A DNA stretch of 64,000 bases from Patescibacteria group bacterium (GCA_018971305.1 JAGXBC010000002.1:62001-126000); one strand, 5' to 3'. Numbered from the stretch's first letter, positions 32,378 through 39,814 are shown. The notes: generated by a model not told the origin, from the sequence alone. Made by a program: numbers and translations.

Positions 32378-33205
32378 GTGAAGACATTAACGAGGGTTTT
32401 GTCTGTATGTTTTTTGCTTTCACCTGTCTTTGTAAGAGGTCAAGATTGTTCTCTGGGCATAGAACAGAAAAGCAAATTATATTTCCGCATGGGCGGAGGT
32501 AATGAACCTGTATATCCCCGCGGTTCGGGTAGGTATCAAAGATGGCTTGGCGGGGTAACGCTTAATTTCCCTGGCAAGAAGTACGAAGGTTGCCTTCAGA
32601 CCGGTGTTGTTGGTGCAGCGGTTTTTGACAATCCGGACAGCTTCAATTTCGTTCTCCGTTTTGATAGGACAAAAAACCTAAACCACAATGAAAAATTAAT
32701 CTTAGGCATTATGCATACGGATGCCTACGCGCTTAATTCTTTGCCTATACCGGATCCACAAGCGCGGCGTCCTACTTCCAGTACGAATACTACTTGGCTG
32801 GAAGGCGGTTGGCGGATTGAGAAGCCAAAGCTGGACGGAGAAGTGTTTTTTCGTTATGCCTTGACCGGTAAGGAGCCGCTTTTTTTCGGATATTATACGG
32901 CTCCTTACAGCCGGGAGAACCTTAGCGCTTTATTAAGGTGGCGTATTTCTCCTAGAGACAAAGCCGTCTTCAGTTCTGAGACTTATCTAGGCGATGGTTC
33001 ACGGAACAGATTTGTTGAGAGTTGTATCTTTGAGCACAACCTCAAGCGCCGCATAATCTTTGAGGCACGGGCTGCGTTCCAAGTGAACAGAGGTTTTTAT
33101 CCGATATTGCCGGCTCCGCCGTTTGGTTTTGCGATAGACAGATTTCTGCGAAATCACTGGCTTGTGCAGGCAGGGTTCAATATGCCGTTTACTGTTAAAT
33201 TTTAG
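32378..33205 (+). CDS. Secreted protein, possible beta-barrel
   Basis: 275-aa protein with a GTG start, a strong Shine-Dalgarno (GGGAGGTG, 5 nt upstream), and a signal peptide (about 1-21, cleaved near VRGQD). The mature part is rich in alternating polar/hydrophobic strands with Arg, Tyr and Phe, and the last strand (AGFNMPFTVKF) ends in Phe, as in outer-membrane barrels. It has no helix after the signal. Two cysteines (24 and 73 approx.) could pair. No family recognised. Patescibacteria are regarded as lacking an outer membrane, so the resemblance may be fortuitous or reflect a secreted beta-rich protein. A strong terminator follows. Confidence 0.6.
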   Translation: MKTLTRVLSVCFLLSPVFVRGQDCSLGIEQKSKLYFRMGGGNEPVYPRGSGRYQRWLGGVTLNFPGKKYEGCLQTGVVGAAVFDNPDSFNFVLRFDRTKNLNHNEKLILGIMHTDAYALNSLPIPDPQARRPTSSTNTTWLEGGWRIEKPKLDGEVFFRYALTGKEPLFFGYYTAPYSRENLSALLRWRISPRDKAVFSSETYLGDGSRNRFVESCIFEHNLKRRIIFEARAAFQVNRGFYPILPAPPFGFAIDRFLRNHWLVQAGFNMPFTVKF

Positions 33206-33213
33206 AAACTTCT

Positions 33214-33237
33214 GGCGCGCCAAAACGCGCCTTTTTT
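33214..33237 (+). terminator. Rho-independent terminator
   Basis: GGCGCG (33214-33219), loop CCAAAA, CGCGCC (33226-33231) and six T (33232-33237). Confidence 0.9.
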
Positions 33238-33258
33238 GTCCATAAAAACCTTATTTTT

Positions 33259-33287
33259 TTGGCTGGCAAGATGTCTTGTTTTATGCT
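33259..33287 (+). promoter_or_regulatory. Candidate promoter of gyrB
   Basis: TTGGCT (33259-33264), a 17-bp spacer and TATGCT (33282-33287). Gives a leader of about 90 nt. Confidence 0.55.
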
Positions 33288-33306
33288 AAAATTAAAAAGT
33301 CCTTAA

Positions 33307-33370
33307 GGCAGCCTGTCTGCCCATCCTGAATCCGGAAAAACCCGGACAAAGGTAGGGCTATTTTTATGTT
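33307..33370 (+). promoter_or_regulatory. Structured gyrB leader, attenuator-like
   Basis: GGCAG (33307-33311) can pair with CTGCC (33317-33321). Alternatively GCCC (33319-33322) pairs with GGGC (33355-33358), enclosing TCCGG/CCGGA (33331-33335 with 33342-33346); this second fold is followed by TATTTTTATGTTTT. The two folds exclude each other, a typical attenuator layout. It matches no riboswitch I recognise. Confidence 0.45.
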
Positions 33371-33382
33371 TTACGCTTTGTT

Positions 33383-35485
33383 ATGCCCAAGAAATCAATT
33401 AAACCGCAATTAAAAACCGAACCCAAGAACAGCCAACCTTCCTATGAGGCGAAGGATATTTACGTTCTTGAAGGCTTGGAGCCGGTCCGCAAGAGGCCGG
33501 GAATGTATATTGGTACTACGGGGGTAGATGGTTTGCATCACTTGGTTTGGGAGGTGGTGGACAACTCTATCGACGAGGCGATGGCCGGCTTCGCCAAAAA
33601 TATCACCGTAGAACTTTTACCTGAAAACAAAATTGCCGTGACGGACGACGGTCGCGGTATTCCAGTTGATATTCATAAGCAGACAAAAAAATCGGCGCTG
33701 GAGACCGTTATGACCACGCTCCACGCCGGGGGGAAATTCGGCGGCGAGTCCTATAAAGTTTCCGGCGGACTCCATGGCGTTGGAGTTTCTGTTGTTAATG
33801 CTTTATCCGACTGGCTGCGTGTTGAGGTGTCCAGGGATGGAGGGCTTTATGCTCAGGAGTACGAGCGCGGCAAGCCGAAGGCTAAGGTCAAAAAAATCGG
33901 TTCCTCTAAACATACCGGAACTAAGGTTATTTTTTCTCCCGACCCGGAAATTTTTCCGAGTATCAGCTTTAATTATAAAACGATGGTGAACCACCTGCGC
34001 CAGCAGGCTTACCTTACGAAAGGAGTCCATATCAATATTTTTGATAAGCGCGAAAAAATTCCCGAATATTACGGATTCTGTTTTGAGGGCGGGCTGCTTT
34101 CCTTCGTAAAATATTTATCCGAGGGGAAGAGGCATTTGAACGACGAGATTTTCTATGTTCACAAGGAATACGACACTGCCGAGAACAGTTCGGACAAGAG
34201 CAAGGGCAAGTTGGAAGTGGAGGGCTCTTTTCTTTATATCGATGATACAAAAACCGAGGAGCTTAGTTTTGCCAATAATATTTATACTCCTGACGGAGGC
34301 ATGCATTTGACCGGTTTCCGTTCAGCCTTGACCCGCTCCCTGAACAATTACGCGCGCTCCGAAGGATATCTTAAAGAGAAAGAAGAGAATCTTATCGCTG
34401 ACGACACTCGGGAGGGGCTCGTTACCGTTGTTTCCGTTAAACTGCGCGAGCCTCAGTTTGAGGGTCAAACCAAGGCGCGATTGGGAAATCCGGAAGCGAG
34501 AACGGCTGTCGAGGCCGTAATGAACGAGGCACTTAAAGAGTTTCTAGAGAAGAGGCCTTCGGAGGCCAGAATCATTATAGAGAAGGTATTGCTTACGGCT
34601 AAGGCGCGCCAGGCCGCCAAAGCCGCCAAGGAAACTGTTTTGAGAAAGGGCGCATTTGAAGGATTAACTCTGCCCGGCAAACTTGCCGATTGCACTTCGC
34701 GCAGCGCCGAGGAATCAGAGCTTTTCATCGTTGAGGGAGATTCCGCCGGCGGTTCAGCCAAGCAGGGGCGCGACAGGAAAACTCAGGCAATTCTGCCTCT
34801 TAAGGGTAAAATTTTAAACGTGGAGAAATCGCGGATAGATAAAATGCTGGCTAATGCCGAGATCAGGTCGCTTGTAGTCGCCATGGGTACGGCGATAGCC
34901 GCGGAATTCGACGTGTCCAAATTGCGGTACCACAAAATTATTTTAATGAGCGATGCCGACGTTGACGGTGCGCACATCAGAACATTACTCCTCACATTTT
35001 TCTACCGCTATTTCAAAAAAATAATAGACGATGGCTATCTCTATGTTGCCCAGCCGCCGCTTTACAGGATTCAGTCCGGAAAAGAAATTCGTTACGCTTT
35101 TTCCGACGCGGAAAAAGAGAATACAATAATTGAATTGCAAAAGACGAAAACCAAGAAGAAAGAAGAAAAGAACAAGAAGCAAACAATGGCAGCTGATGAT
35201 GGTGGCGAAGTGGTTGGTGGCGAAGAGGTCTCGGCTGAAGCCGGTGTTGGCGATAATAAGATACCGGGTATTAATATTCAGCGTTATAAGGGTCTTGGTG
35301 AAATGAGCCCGGTCCAACTTTGGGAAACTACTATGAATCCGGAGAACAGGATTTTAAAGCAGGTGATGGTTGAAGACGCTGCCGTGGCCAGCAAGCTTTT
35401 TGAAGTTTTGATGGGCGACGAAGTCGAGCCGCGCAAGAAATTCATTCAAACCCACGCCTCGGCAGTGCAGAACCTTGACGTTTAA
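33383..35485 (+). CDS. gyrB: DNA gyrase subunit B
   Basis: 700-aa type IIA topoisomerase ATPase subunit. The GHKL ATPase motifs VWEVVDNSIDEAMAG, DDGRGIPVD and GGLHGVGVSVVNALS are intact, as are the TOPRIM motifs EGDSAGGSAKQGRDR and MSDADVDGAHIRTLLL and the C-terminal RYKGLGEMSPVQLWETTM. A charged, low-complexity insert (about residues 588-625, rich in Lys and Gly/Glu) lies between the TOPRIM and the C-terminal motif and has no counterpart in E. coli. With the GyrA subunit (not in the window) it would introduce negative supercoils. ParE is an alternative name but the motif spellings favour GyrB. The secE promoter overlaps its last codons. Confidence 0.96.
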   Translation: MPKKSIKPQLKTEPKNSQPSYEAKDIYVLEGLEPVRKRPGMYIGTTGVDGLHHLVWEVVDNSIDEAMAGFAKNITVELLPENKIAVTDDGRGIPVDIHKQTKKSALETVMTTLHAGGKFGGESYKVSGGLHGVGVSVVNALSDWLRVEVSRDGGLYAQEYERGKPKAKVKKIGSSKHTGTKVIFSPDPEIFPSISFNYKTMVNHLRQQAYLTKGVHINIFDKREKIPEYYGFCFEGGLLSFVKYLSEGKRHLNDEIFYVHKEYDTAENSSDKSKGKLEVEGSFLYIDDTKTEELSFANNIYTPDGGMHLTGFRSALTRSLNNYARSEGYLKEKEENLIADDTREGLVTVVSVKLREPQFEGQTKARLGNPEARTAVEAVMNEALKEFLEKRPSEARIIIEKVLLTAKARQAAKAAKETVLRKGAFEGLTLPGKLADCTSRSAEESELFIVEGDSAGGSAKQGRDRKTQAILPLKGKILNVEKSRIDKMLANAEIRSLVVAMGTAIAAEFDVSKLRYHKIILMSDADVDGAHIRTLLLTFFYRYFKKIIDDGYLYVAQPPLYRIQSGKEIRYAFSDAEKENTIIELQKTKTKKKEEKNKKQTMAADDGGEVVGGEEVSAEAGVGDNKIPGINIQRYKGLGEMSPVQLWETTMNPENRILKQVMVEDAAVASKLFEVLMGDEVEPRKKFIQTHASAVQNLDV

Positions 35486-35503
35486 GAGCGTTGACGATAT
35501 ACT
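35475..35503 (+). promoter_or_regulatory. Promoter of secE-nusG-rpsR
   Basis: TTGACG (35475-35480), a 17-bp spacer and TATACT (35498-35503). It overlaps the gyrB stop and ends 11 nt before the secE ATG, giving a leader of a few nucleotides. Confidence 0.7.
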
Positions 35504-35514
35504 AATCCGTACAA

Positions 35515-35703
35515 ATGTTCGCAAAAATAAAAAAATTCTTTGAGGAATCGCGCACAGAATTGCGCCATGTCAATTGGCCGACGCGCGATGAGGCGATACG
35601 CCTTACAGCCGTTGTTATCGGTTTGTCTTTAGGTCTCGCCCTTTTCTTAGGTTTATTTGATTATATTTTTACCGCTCTCATTAAAGCCTTCGTTATAAGA
35701 TAA
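35515..35703 (+). CDS. secE: Preprotein translocase subunit SecE
   Basis: 62-aa single-helix membrane protein. The amphipathic region FFEESRTELRHVNWPTRDEA precedes one transmembrane helix (about 29-55), the standard SecE layout. It holds SecY and stabilises the translocon. It ends 1 bp before nusG, the classical secE-nusG pair. Confidence 0.95.
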   Translation: MFAKIKKFFEESRTELRHVNWPTRDEAIRLTAVVIGLSLGLALFLGLFDYIFTALIKAFVIR

Positions 35704-35704
35704 A

Positions 35705-36262
35705 ATGAACAGCAAATTTCAAGAAGAAAAAAAAGGATTACGCCAATGGTATGCCGTGCAGACCTATTCCGGCTATGAAGAGGCCGTATCTCGTTATCTG
35801 AAGCAAAGAGTGGAGTCGTTGGCTATGGGAGATAAGATTTTTAATATTGTTGTTCCTAAAGAAAAGAAGATAAAAGTAAAAGGCGGCAAGAGGCAGACGG
35901 TTGAAGAAAAAATTTATCCCGGCTACGTGCTCGTGGAAATGATACTTTCCGAGGATTCTTGGTATGTGGTGAGGAATACCCCGAGGGTAACGGGATTCGT
36001 GGGAACGGACACAACTAACCCCACGCCGCTTTCTAAAGACGAGATAGACGCCTTGCTTGCCAGGGCCGGAAAAGAAGAGAGCAAGTTCAATGTTGACTTA
36101 AGGGTGGGAGATTTGGTAAAAATCATAGACGGTCCTTTTAAGGAATACGACGGCAAGATTTCCGAGATAGACGAAGAAAAGGGAAGAATAAAGGTTATGG
36201 TTCCTATCTTCGGCCGCGATACTGCCGTGGAACTTGACTCTCTGCAGGTTAAAAAAATATAA
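35705..36262 (+). CDS. nusG: Transcription termination/antitermination factor NusG
   Basis: 185-aa protein with an NGN domain (WYAVQTYSGYEEAVSRYLKQR, PGYVLVEM, VRNTPRVTGFVG) and a C-terminal KOW domain (VGDLVKIIDGPFKEYDGKISEID). It binds RNA polymerase and Rho or S10. Starts 1 bp after secE and is followed by rpsR 3 bp downstream. Confidence 0.97.
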   Translation: MNSKFQEEKKGLRQWYAVQTYSGYEEAVSRYLKQRVESLAMGDKIFNIVVPKEKKIKVKGGKRQTVEEKIYPGYVLVEMILSEDSWYVVRNTPRVTGFVGTDTTNPTPLSKDEIDALLARAGKEESKFNVDLRVGDLVKIIDGPFKEYDGKISEIDEEKGRIKVMVPIFGRDTAVELDSLQVKKI

Positions 36263-36265
36263 ACA

Positions 36266-36466
36266 ATGACACACTGCTTTTTTTGCTCACAAAACATCAG
36301 ATATATTGACTACAAGGATATTGATCTCCTGAAGCGTTTTATTTCCAGCCAGATGAAAATTATTGACCCGAAGCACACCGGAGTCTGCGCCAAACATCAG
36401 AGGAAATTGGCCGAAGCCATCAAGCGAGCCAGGTTTATGGCCCTTGTGCCGTACGTCCGCAATTAA
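36266..36466 (+). CDS. rpsR: Small ribosomal subunit protein bS18
   Basis: 66-aa S18. The core KDIDLLKRFISSQMKI and GVCAKHQRKLAEAIKRARFMALVPY is diagnostic. The N-terminus carries CFFC and a further Cys later (GVCAKH), resembling the zinc-binding (C+) version. rpsR usually follows rpsF-ssb; here it is immediately behind nusG, where most bacteria place rplK-rplA. This placement is unusual but the reading frame is clean. Confidence 0.93.
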   Translation: MTHCFFCSQNIRYIDYKDIDLLKRFISSQMKIIDPKHTGVCAKHQRKLAEAIKRARFMALVPYVRN

Positions 36467-36481
36467 TTTCAATAGCCGTGA

Positions 36482-36602
36482 ATCCCGTTAGAAACAGGTC
36501 GCGGTCACGACGGCTAGCACGAACCATAAAAATTCCGCAAAAATCTTGCTCATGAAACAAAGTTTTTATAGTCTATTGAGCAACCGCGGCTTCTAACGGG
36601 AT
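36482..36602. repeat. Long-range 12-bp inverted repeat spanning the PAP2 start
   Basis: ATCCCGTTAGAA (36482-36493) and TTCTAACGGGAT (36591-36602) are perfect inverted copies 97 nt apart; the right arm contains the first two bases of the ATG at 36601. Inside are a second pair TTGCTCA (36546-36552) / TGAGCAA (36577-36583) and a near-pair GTCGCGG/CCGCGGC. In RNA this closes a multi-arm structure over the start codon. Confidence 0.6.
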
Positions 36603-37149
36603 GAACCAGTCCATTTTCCAGTTAATCCACCAGCTCTCAGGTACTAGCGCAATTCTGGACGACCTCGGTATTTTTTTAGCAAATTATTTGCCGTATCTTT
36701 TGGTTCTGGGTTTCCTAATATTGGTTATTAGGCAGAAGGAATGGAGGCGGAGTTCTGTTATTTTCACTGACGGGGCGCTTGCTGTAATTTTATCGCGCGG
36801 CATCGTGACCGAAGTCATCAGGTTTTTTTATAATCACCCCAGGCCATTCGATGCCCTGGGTTTCACCGCGCTCATATCGGAATCGGGAAATTCTTTCCCG
36901 TCCGGGCACATGACGTTTTTCTTCGCGTTGGCACTCATTGTCTTTTACTACAACAAGAAGGCAGGCTGGTGGTATTTCGTTCTTTCGGCAATAATCGGTT
37001 TAGCGCGTATTTATGTTGGTGTTCACTGGCCAGCTGATATCTTAGGCGGCGCGCTTATCGGTTTGGTTTGCGGACTCGTCTCACATCGCCTTGTTAAACC
37101 TTATTGGAGAAAGTTGGCACCGGTTCAGGAAGCGCAAAGCAATATCTAA
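36601..37149 (+). CDS. PAP2 phosphatase, undecaprenyl-diphosphatase-like
   Basis: 182-aa membrane phosphatase with about six helices and the three PAP2 motifs: HPRPF (part of K-x6-RP), SFPSGHMTFFFA and ARIYVGVHWPADILGG. This BcrC/PgpB-like set points to removal of a phosphate from undecaprenyl diphosphate or phosphatidylglycerol phosphate on the outer face of the membrane. The lysine of the first motif is not obvious. The start codon lies inside the 3' arm of a long inverted repeat, so its translation may be structurally controlled. A strong terminator follows the gene. Confidence 0.9.
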   Translation: MNQSIFQLIHQLSGTSAILDDLGIFLANYLPYLLVLGFLILVIRQKEWRRSSVIFTDGALAVILSRGIVTEVIRFFYNHPRPFDALGFTALISESGNSFPSGHMTFFFALALIVFYYNKKAGWWYFVLSAIIGLARIYVGVHWPADILGGALIGLVCGLVSHRLVKPYWRKLAPVQEAQSNI

Positions 37150-37150
37150 C

Positions 37151-37183
37151 AAAACCGTTCCTATATATTGGAGCGGTTTTTTT
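37151..37183 (+). terminator. Rho-independent terminator after PAP2 gene
   Basis: AAAACCGTTCC (37151-37161) pairs with GGAGCGGTTTT (37170-37180, one G-T pair), followed by more T. Confidence 0.85.
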
Positions 37184-37189
37184 CGTTTG

Positions 37190-37278
37190 CGGAGGCGAGA
37201 GGATTCGAACCTCTGTGGGGCTTTTTACACCCCGACGGTTTAGCAAACCGTTGCCTTAAGCCACTCGGCCACGCCTCC
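37190..37278 (-). tRNA. tRNA-Ser(GCT)
   Basis: Minus-strand cloverleaf: acceptor GGAGGCG/CGCCTCC, D-arm with GAGTGGCTTAAGGC, anticodon loop TTGCTAA (GCT), long variable arm with GGGGTGTAAAAAGCCCC, T-arm AGAGG-TTCGAAT-CCTCT, discriminator G. CCA not encoded. Confidence 0.95.
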
Positions 37279-37318
37279 ATAATTGAACAGAAATTGAACC
37301 AAACTTTTTTAAAGCCAC

Positions 37319-37367
37319 CCACCGCCTTTGGCGGGGCCCCGCTTTAGCGGTGGTCGGCCACGCCTCC
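37319..37367. repeat. Palindromic spacer plus 5' fragment of tRNA-Ser
   Basis: CCACCGC (37319-37325) pairs with GCGGTGG (37347-37353), enclosing the 12-bp palindrome GCGGGGCCCCGC (37331-37342). It directly abuts TCGGCCACGCCTCC (37354-37367), identical to 37265-37278, that is, the first 14 nt of tRNA-Ser(GCT) duplicated on the same strand. Confidence 0.65.
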
Positions 37368-37430
37368 GTGATTATCAAAATATCAGAAAAACTTGTTAAA
37401 ATCAACTTTTTTTGTTAACCTTTAGCCACT

Positions 37431-38894
37431 ATGGCAGAGAAAAATCAATCACAAAATTTGAAGCCAAGACCGCCAATTGTTGTTGTTATGGGCCATGTTG
37501 ACCACGGCAAGACCTCGCTTTTGGACTACATCCGCAAAACGAGCGTTGCCTCGCGCGAAGTGGGTGGAATTACGCAAGCGGTGGGCGCTTATGAGATAAC
37601 GCACAGCGACAGGAAGATTACGTTTATTGATACTCCCGGGCACGAGGCATTTACCAAAATGCGTTCGCGCGGAGCGGAAGTTGCCGACCTCGCGATTTTG
37701 GTTGTGGCTTCTGATGAAAGCGTGAAGCCGCAAACAAAGGAGGCGATAAAAATTTTAAACGAATCAAAGACGCAGTTCATTGTTGCTATTACTAAAATTG
37801 ATAAGCCAAGCGCCGACATTGAAAAAGTAAAGAACGAACTGACGGCAGAAGGAGTTCTTTTGGAAGGATATGGCGGTCAGGTTAGCTTTCACGGTGTGTC
37901 ATCCAAAACCGGCGAAGGCGTAAACGATATGTTGGACATGATACTTCTTACCGCCGACGTTGAGAATCTGACTTTTGATCCAACTGTTCCCGCAAGCGGT
38001 TATGTTTTGGAGGCGAGGAACGACCCAAGGCGGGGGACGGAGGTGAGCGTGATAGTTAAAAATGGCGTCTTGGGACGAGGTTCGGGAATATATACTCCGA
38101 CGACTTCTGGCAAGGTAAAAATCTTAGAAAATTTTTTGGGAGAGAACGCCGCAATACTTGAACCATCGGCGCCGGCCTTAATAATCGGTTTTGAGAAGCT
38201 GCCGCAGGTGGGCGAGGAATTTTCTACGGAGCCGATGGTCAATGCCAAGGATCCGGAGGACAGGATTAGAGTCAACAGGTTGTCATATAAGGAAGCATCT
38301 GCGCCGGATAGGCCGACGCTTAATTTGATTTTGAGGGCAGCGGACGTCGGGTCATTAGAAGTTCTTTCTGCTCTGATAGAAGCTCTGAAAAGTAACGAGA
38401 AAACACTGAACATTGTTAGCCAGTCCGTAGGCAATATCACGGACGGCGACGTAAAAGACGCTGTTGCCACGGGAGCGACCATAGTCGGCTTTAAAAACAA
38501 AGCGGATACGGGAGCGAAAAATCTGGCGCAGGCCCAGGAGGTGAAGATCATAACCTCAGAGATTGTTTACGATCTCGTGAAGGCCGTGCAGGAATTTATG
38601 GCGAGCTTGGGCAGGCCGGCAGTGCGCGGAGAGTTGGAAGTACTCGCGGTTTTTAATCAGAGCAAATTGAGTGAACAGCTTGTCGGCGGCAAAGTTTTGT
38701 CCGGAAATTTTTTGAAAACTAATTTTGACGTTGAGCGGCCGGGAGTTTTGGATAGCGTCGGCCAGGGCAGGATTATGAGCATCAGGGAAAAGAAGTTGGT
38801 TATCAATCAAGCCGAAAAAGGCAAAGAAATCGGCGTTCTGGTTAATTGTTCGGTTGCGATACAGGTTGGAGATAAACTTGTAATTAGGAAATAG
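37431..38894 (+). CDS. infB: Translation initiation factor IF-2, short form
   Basis: 487-aa GTPase, about half the length of E. coli IF-2. It lacks the N-terminal extension and starts almost at the G-domain: GHVDHGKTSLLDYIRK (G1), GGITQAVGAYE (G2), DTPGHEAFTKMRSRG (G3), TKIDKP (G4), then domains II, III and IV (VLSGNFLKTNFDVERPG and the C-terminal beta-barrel). It places initiator tRNA on the 30S subunit. rbfA starts 7 bp after its stop, the conserved infB-rbfA pair. An N-terminally minimal IF-2 fits a reduced genome. Confidence 0.96.
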   Translation: MAEKNQSQNLKPRPPIVVVMGHVDHGKTSLLDYIRKTSVASREVGGITQAVGAYEITHSDRKITFIDTPGHEAFTKMRSRGAEVADLAILVVASDESVKPQTKEAIKILNESKTQFIVAITKIDKPSADIEKVKNELTAEGVLLEGYGGQVSFHGVSSKTGEGVNDMLDMILLTADVENLTFDPTVPASGYVLEARNDPRRGTEVSVIVKNGVLGRGSGIYTPTTSGKVKILENFLGENAAILEPSAPALIIGFEKLPQVGEEFSTEPMVNAKDPEDRIRVNRLSYKEASAPDRPTLNLILRAADVGSLEVLSALIEALKSNEKTLNIVSQSVGNITDGDVKDAVATGATIVGFKNKADTGAKNLAQAQEVKIITSEIVYDLVKAVQEFMASLGRPAVRGELEVLAVFNQSKLSEQLVGGKVLSGNFLKTNFDVERPGVLDSVGQGRIMSIREKKLVINQAEKGKEIGVLVNCSVAIQVGDKLVIRK

Positions 38895-38901
38895 AGAAAG
38901 G

Positions 38902-39237
38902 ATGAATTACAGACCTTTGCGTGTAAGTAAATTAATAAAAGAAGAACTTGGCGAGCTTCTTTTGAAGAACCTGGAATTTCCCGGCGTTCTAGTCACAATC
39001 ACGGATGTAAATGTGAGTTCCAAGCTGGATATTGCGAGAGTTGAGCTGAGCGTTCTGCCCGTCGATGCCACCAAAAAAGTTTTTAAGGCGGTGAATGCGG
39101 CCCAAAAGGAACTACAATATCTTTTGCTCAAAAAAATCAATATAAAGCCGATGCCGCAGATTATGTTCGAGGTAGACCATGGAGCGGAAAACGCGGCCAA
39201 AGTTGAAAAGTTGCTGATTCAAGACAATAATAAATAA
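38902..39237 (+). CDS. rbfA: Ribosome-binding factor A
   Basis: 111-aa KH-like 30S maturation factor. The N-terminus YRPLRVSKLIKEELGELL, the central VTITDVNVSSKLDIARVELSV and the C-terminal MPQIMFEVDHGAENAAKVEKLL match RbfA. It aids 16S rRNA 5' end maturation. It follows infB by 7 bp and ends 2 bp before tRNA-Cys, so the tRNA could be read through from this operon. Confidence 0.92.
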   Translation: MNYRPLRVSKLIKEELGELLLKNLEFPGVLVTITDVNVSSKLDIARVELSVLPVDATKKVFKAVNAAQKELQYLLLKKINIKPMPQIMFEVDHGAENAAKVEKLLIQDNNK

Positions 39238-39239
39238 AT

Positions 39240-39314
39240 GGCCAGGTAGCCAAGCAGTAAGGCAAGGGTCTGCAAAACCCTTATACACGGGTGCAATTCC
39301 CGTCCTGGCCTCCA
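39240..39314 (+). tRNA. tRNA-Cys(GCA) with encoded CCA
   Basis: Acceptor GGCCAGG/CCTGGCC, anticodon loop CTGCAAA (GCA), T-arm ACGGG-TGCAATT-CCCGT, discriminator T (usual for tRNA-Cys) and encoded CCA (39312-39314). The T-loop TGCAATT is unusual in lacking the TTC start. It is the only tRNA in the window with encoded CCA. Confidence 0.93.
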
Positions 39315-39322
39315 AAAGTTAA

Positions 39323-39459
39323 GACGGGAATTGCAGTGAAGGAGGGGTCGGGAGGAAAGTATAAGGTTTCTCCCGTGTAGGAAATAATTCAAAACCGAGG
39401 GTTTTGAAAGCGCAAGCCGATGTACATCGGCTGAGCAGTAAAATCCCCGTCCTGGCCTC
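39323..39459. repeat. tRNA-Cys-derived fragments downstream of the tRNA
   Basis: GACGGGAATTGCA (39323-39335) is the exact inverse of the tRNA T-arm (39292-39304). CCCGTCCTGGCCTC (39446-39459) is a direct copy of the tRNA 3' end (39299-39312), beginning in the T-loop. Between them CCCGTGTA, TATAAGGTTT and AGGGTTTTG resemble inverted pieces of the anticodon arm. The whole stretch (39315-39535) holds no gene. Confidence 0.6.
39415..39432. repeat. 18-bp perfect palindrome
   Basis: AGCCGATGT followed directly by its inverse ACATCGGCT, lying 13 bp before the tRNA-Cys 3' copy at 39446. Confidence 0.6.
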
Positions 39460-39499
39460 AAGTGCATAAGTTCCGGTATGATTACTGTCCGCGAAGAAC

Positions 39500-39505
39500 T
39501 ATAAT
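39500..39505 (+). promoter_or_regulatory. -10 box before orphan gene 39536
   Basis: TATAAT, 30 nt before the ATG at 39536. No clear -35. AGGAG at 39523-39527 is a good ribosome binding site 8 nt from the ATG. Confidence 0.4.
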
Positions 39506-39535
39506 TAATAAAGAAAATTTTCAGGAGACTTGATC

Positions 39536-39778
39536 ATGGAAAACCAAGAAGAGGCATTCGGCAAAAAGAAAAACAAGCTTGATATTTATCCGGTCAGATT
39601 TGACGATAAGGGCAATATGCTGGGAGCGAGTTTGCCCATAGGAGAAAGGCGAGAAGATTATTATATAAGAACTCCAACCATGGAAGAATTAGACAGACTC
39701 AAGAAGGAATTCGGTGCCAATGTTGAACACAGAAGAATAGCTATCAAGAAGGATTCGGATGCGGGAGAGTGGAATTAA
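39536..39778 (+). CDS. Hypothetical protein, 80 aa
   Basis: Short, very charged protein (many Lys, Glu, Asp). A core YPVRFDDKGNMLGASLPIG looks like a beta-hairpin, followed by a helix (TMEELDRLKKEFG) and a last strand (RRIAIKKD). No family recognised. AGGAG at 39523-39527 supports the ATG at 39536. It is the first of several orphan genes lying just downstream of a tRNA-derived fragment; here the fragment ends 76 bp upstream. A terminator follows directly. Confidence 0.6.
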   Translation: MENQEEAFGKKKNKLDIYPVRFDDKGNMLGASLPIGERREDYYIRTPTMEELDRLKKEFGANVEHRRIAIKKDSDAGEWN

Positions 39779-39781
39779 TTG

Positions 39782-39814
39782 GCGGTCTCTAAAATATCTT
39801 TGAGGCCGCTTTTT
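39782..39814 (+). terminator. Rho-independent terminator after gene 39536
   Basis: GCGGTCTC (39782-39789) pairs with GAGGCCGC (39802-39809, one G-T pair), followed by five T. Confidence 0.75.

Noticed and set aside
33307..33370. Known riboswitch class upstream of gyrB
   Set aside because: Compared by eye with cyclic-di-GMP-I, fluoride and guanidine motifs; no convincing match.
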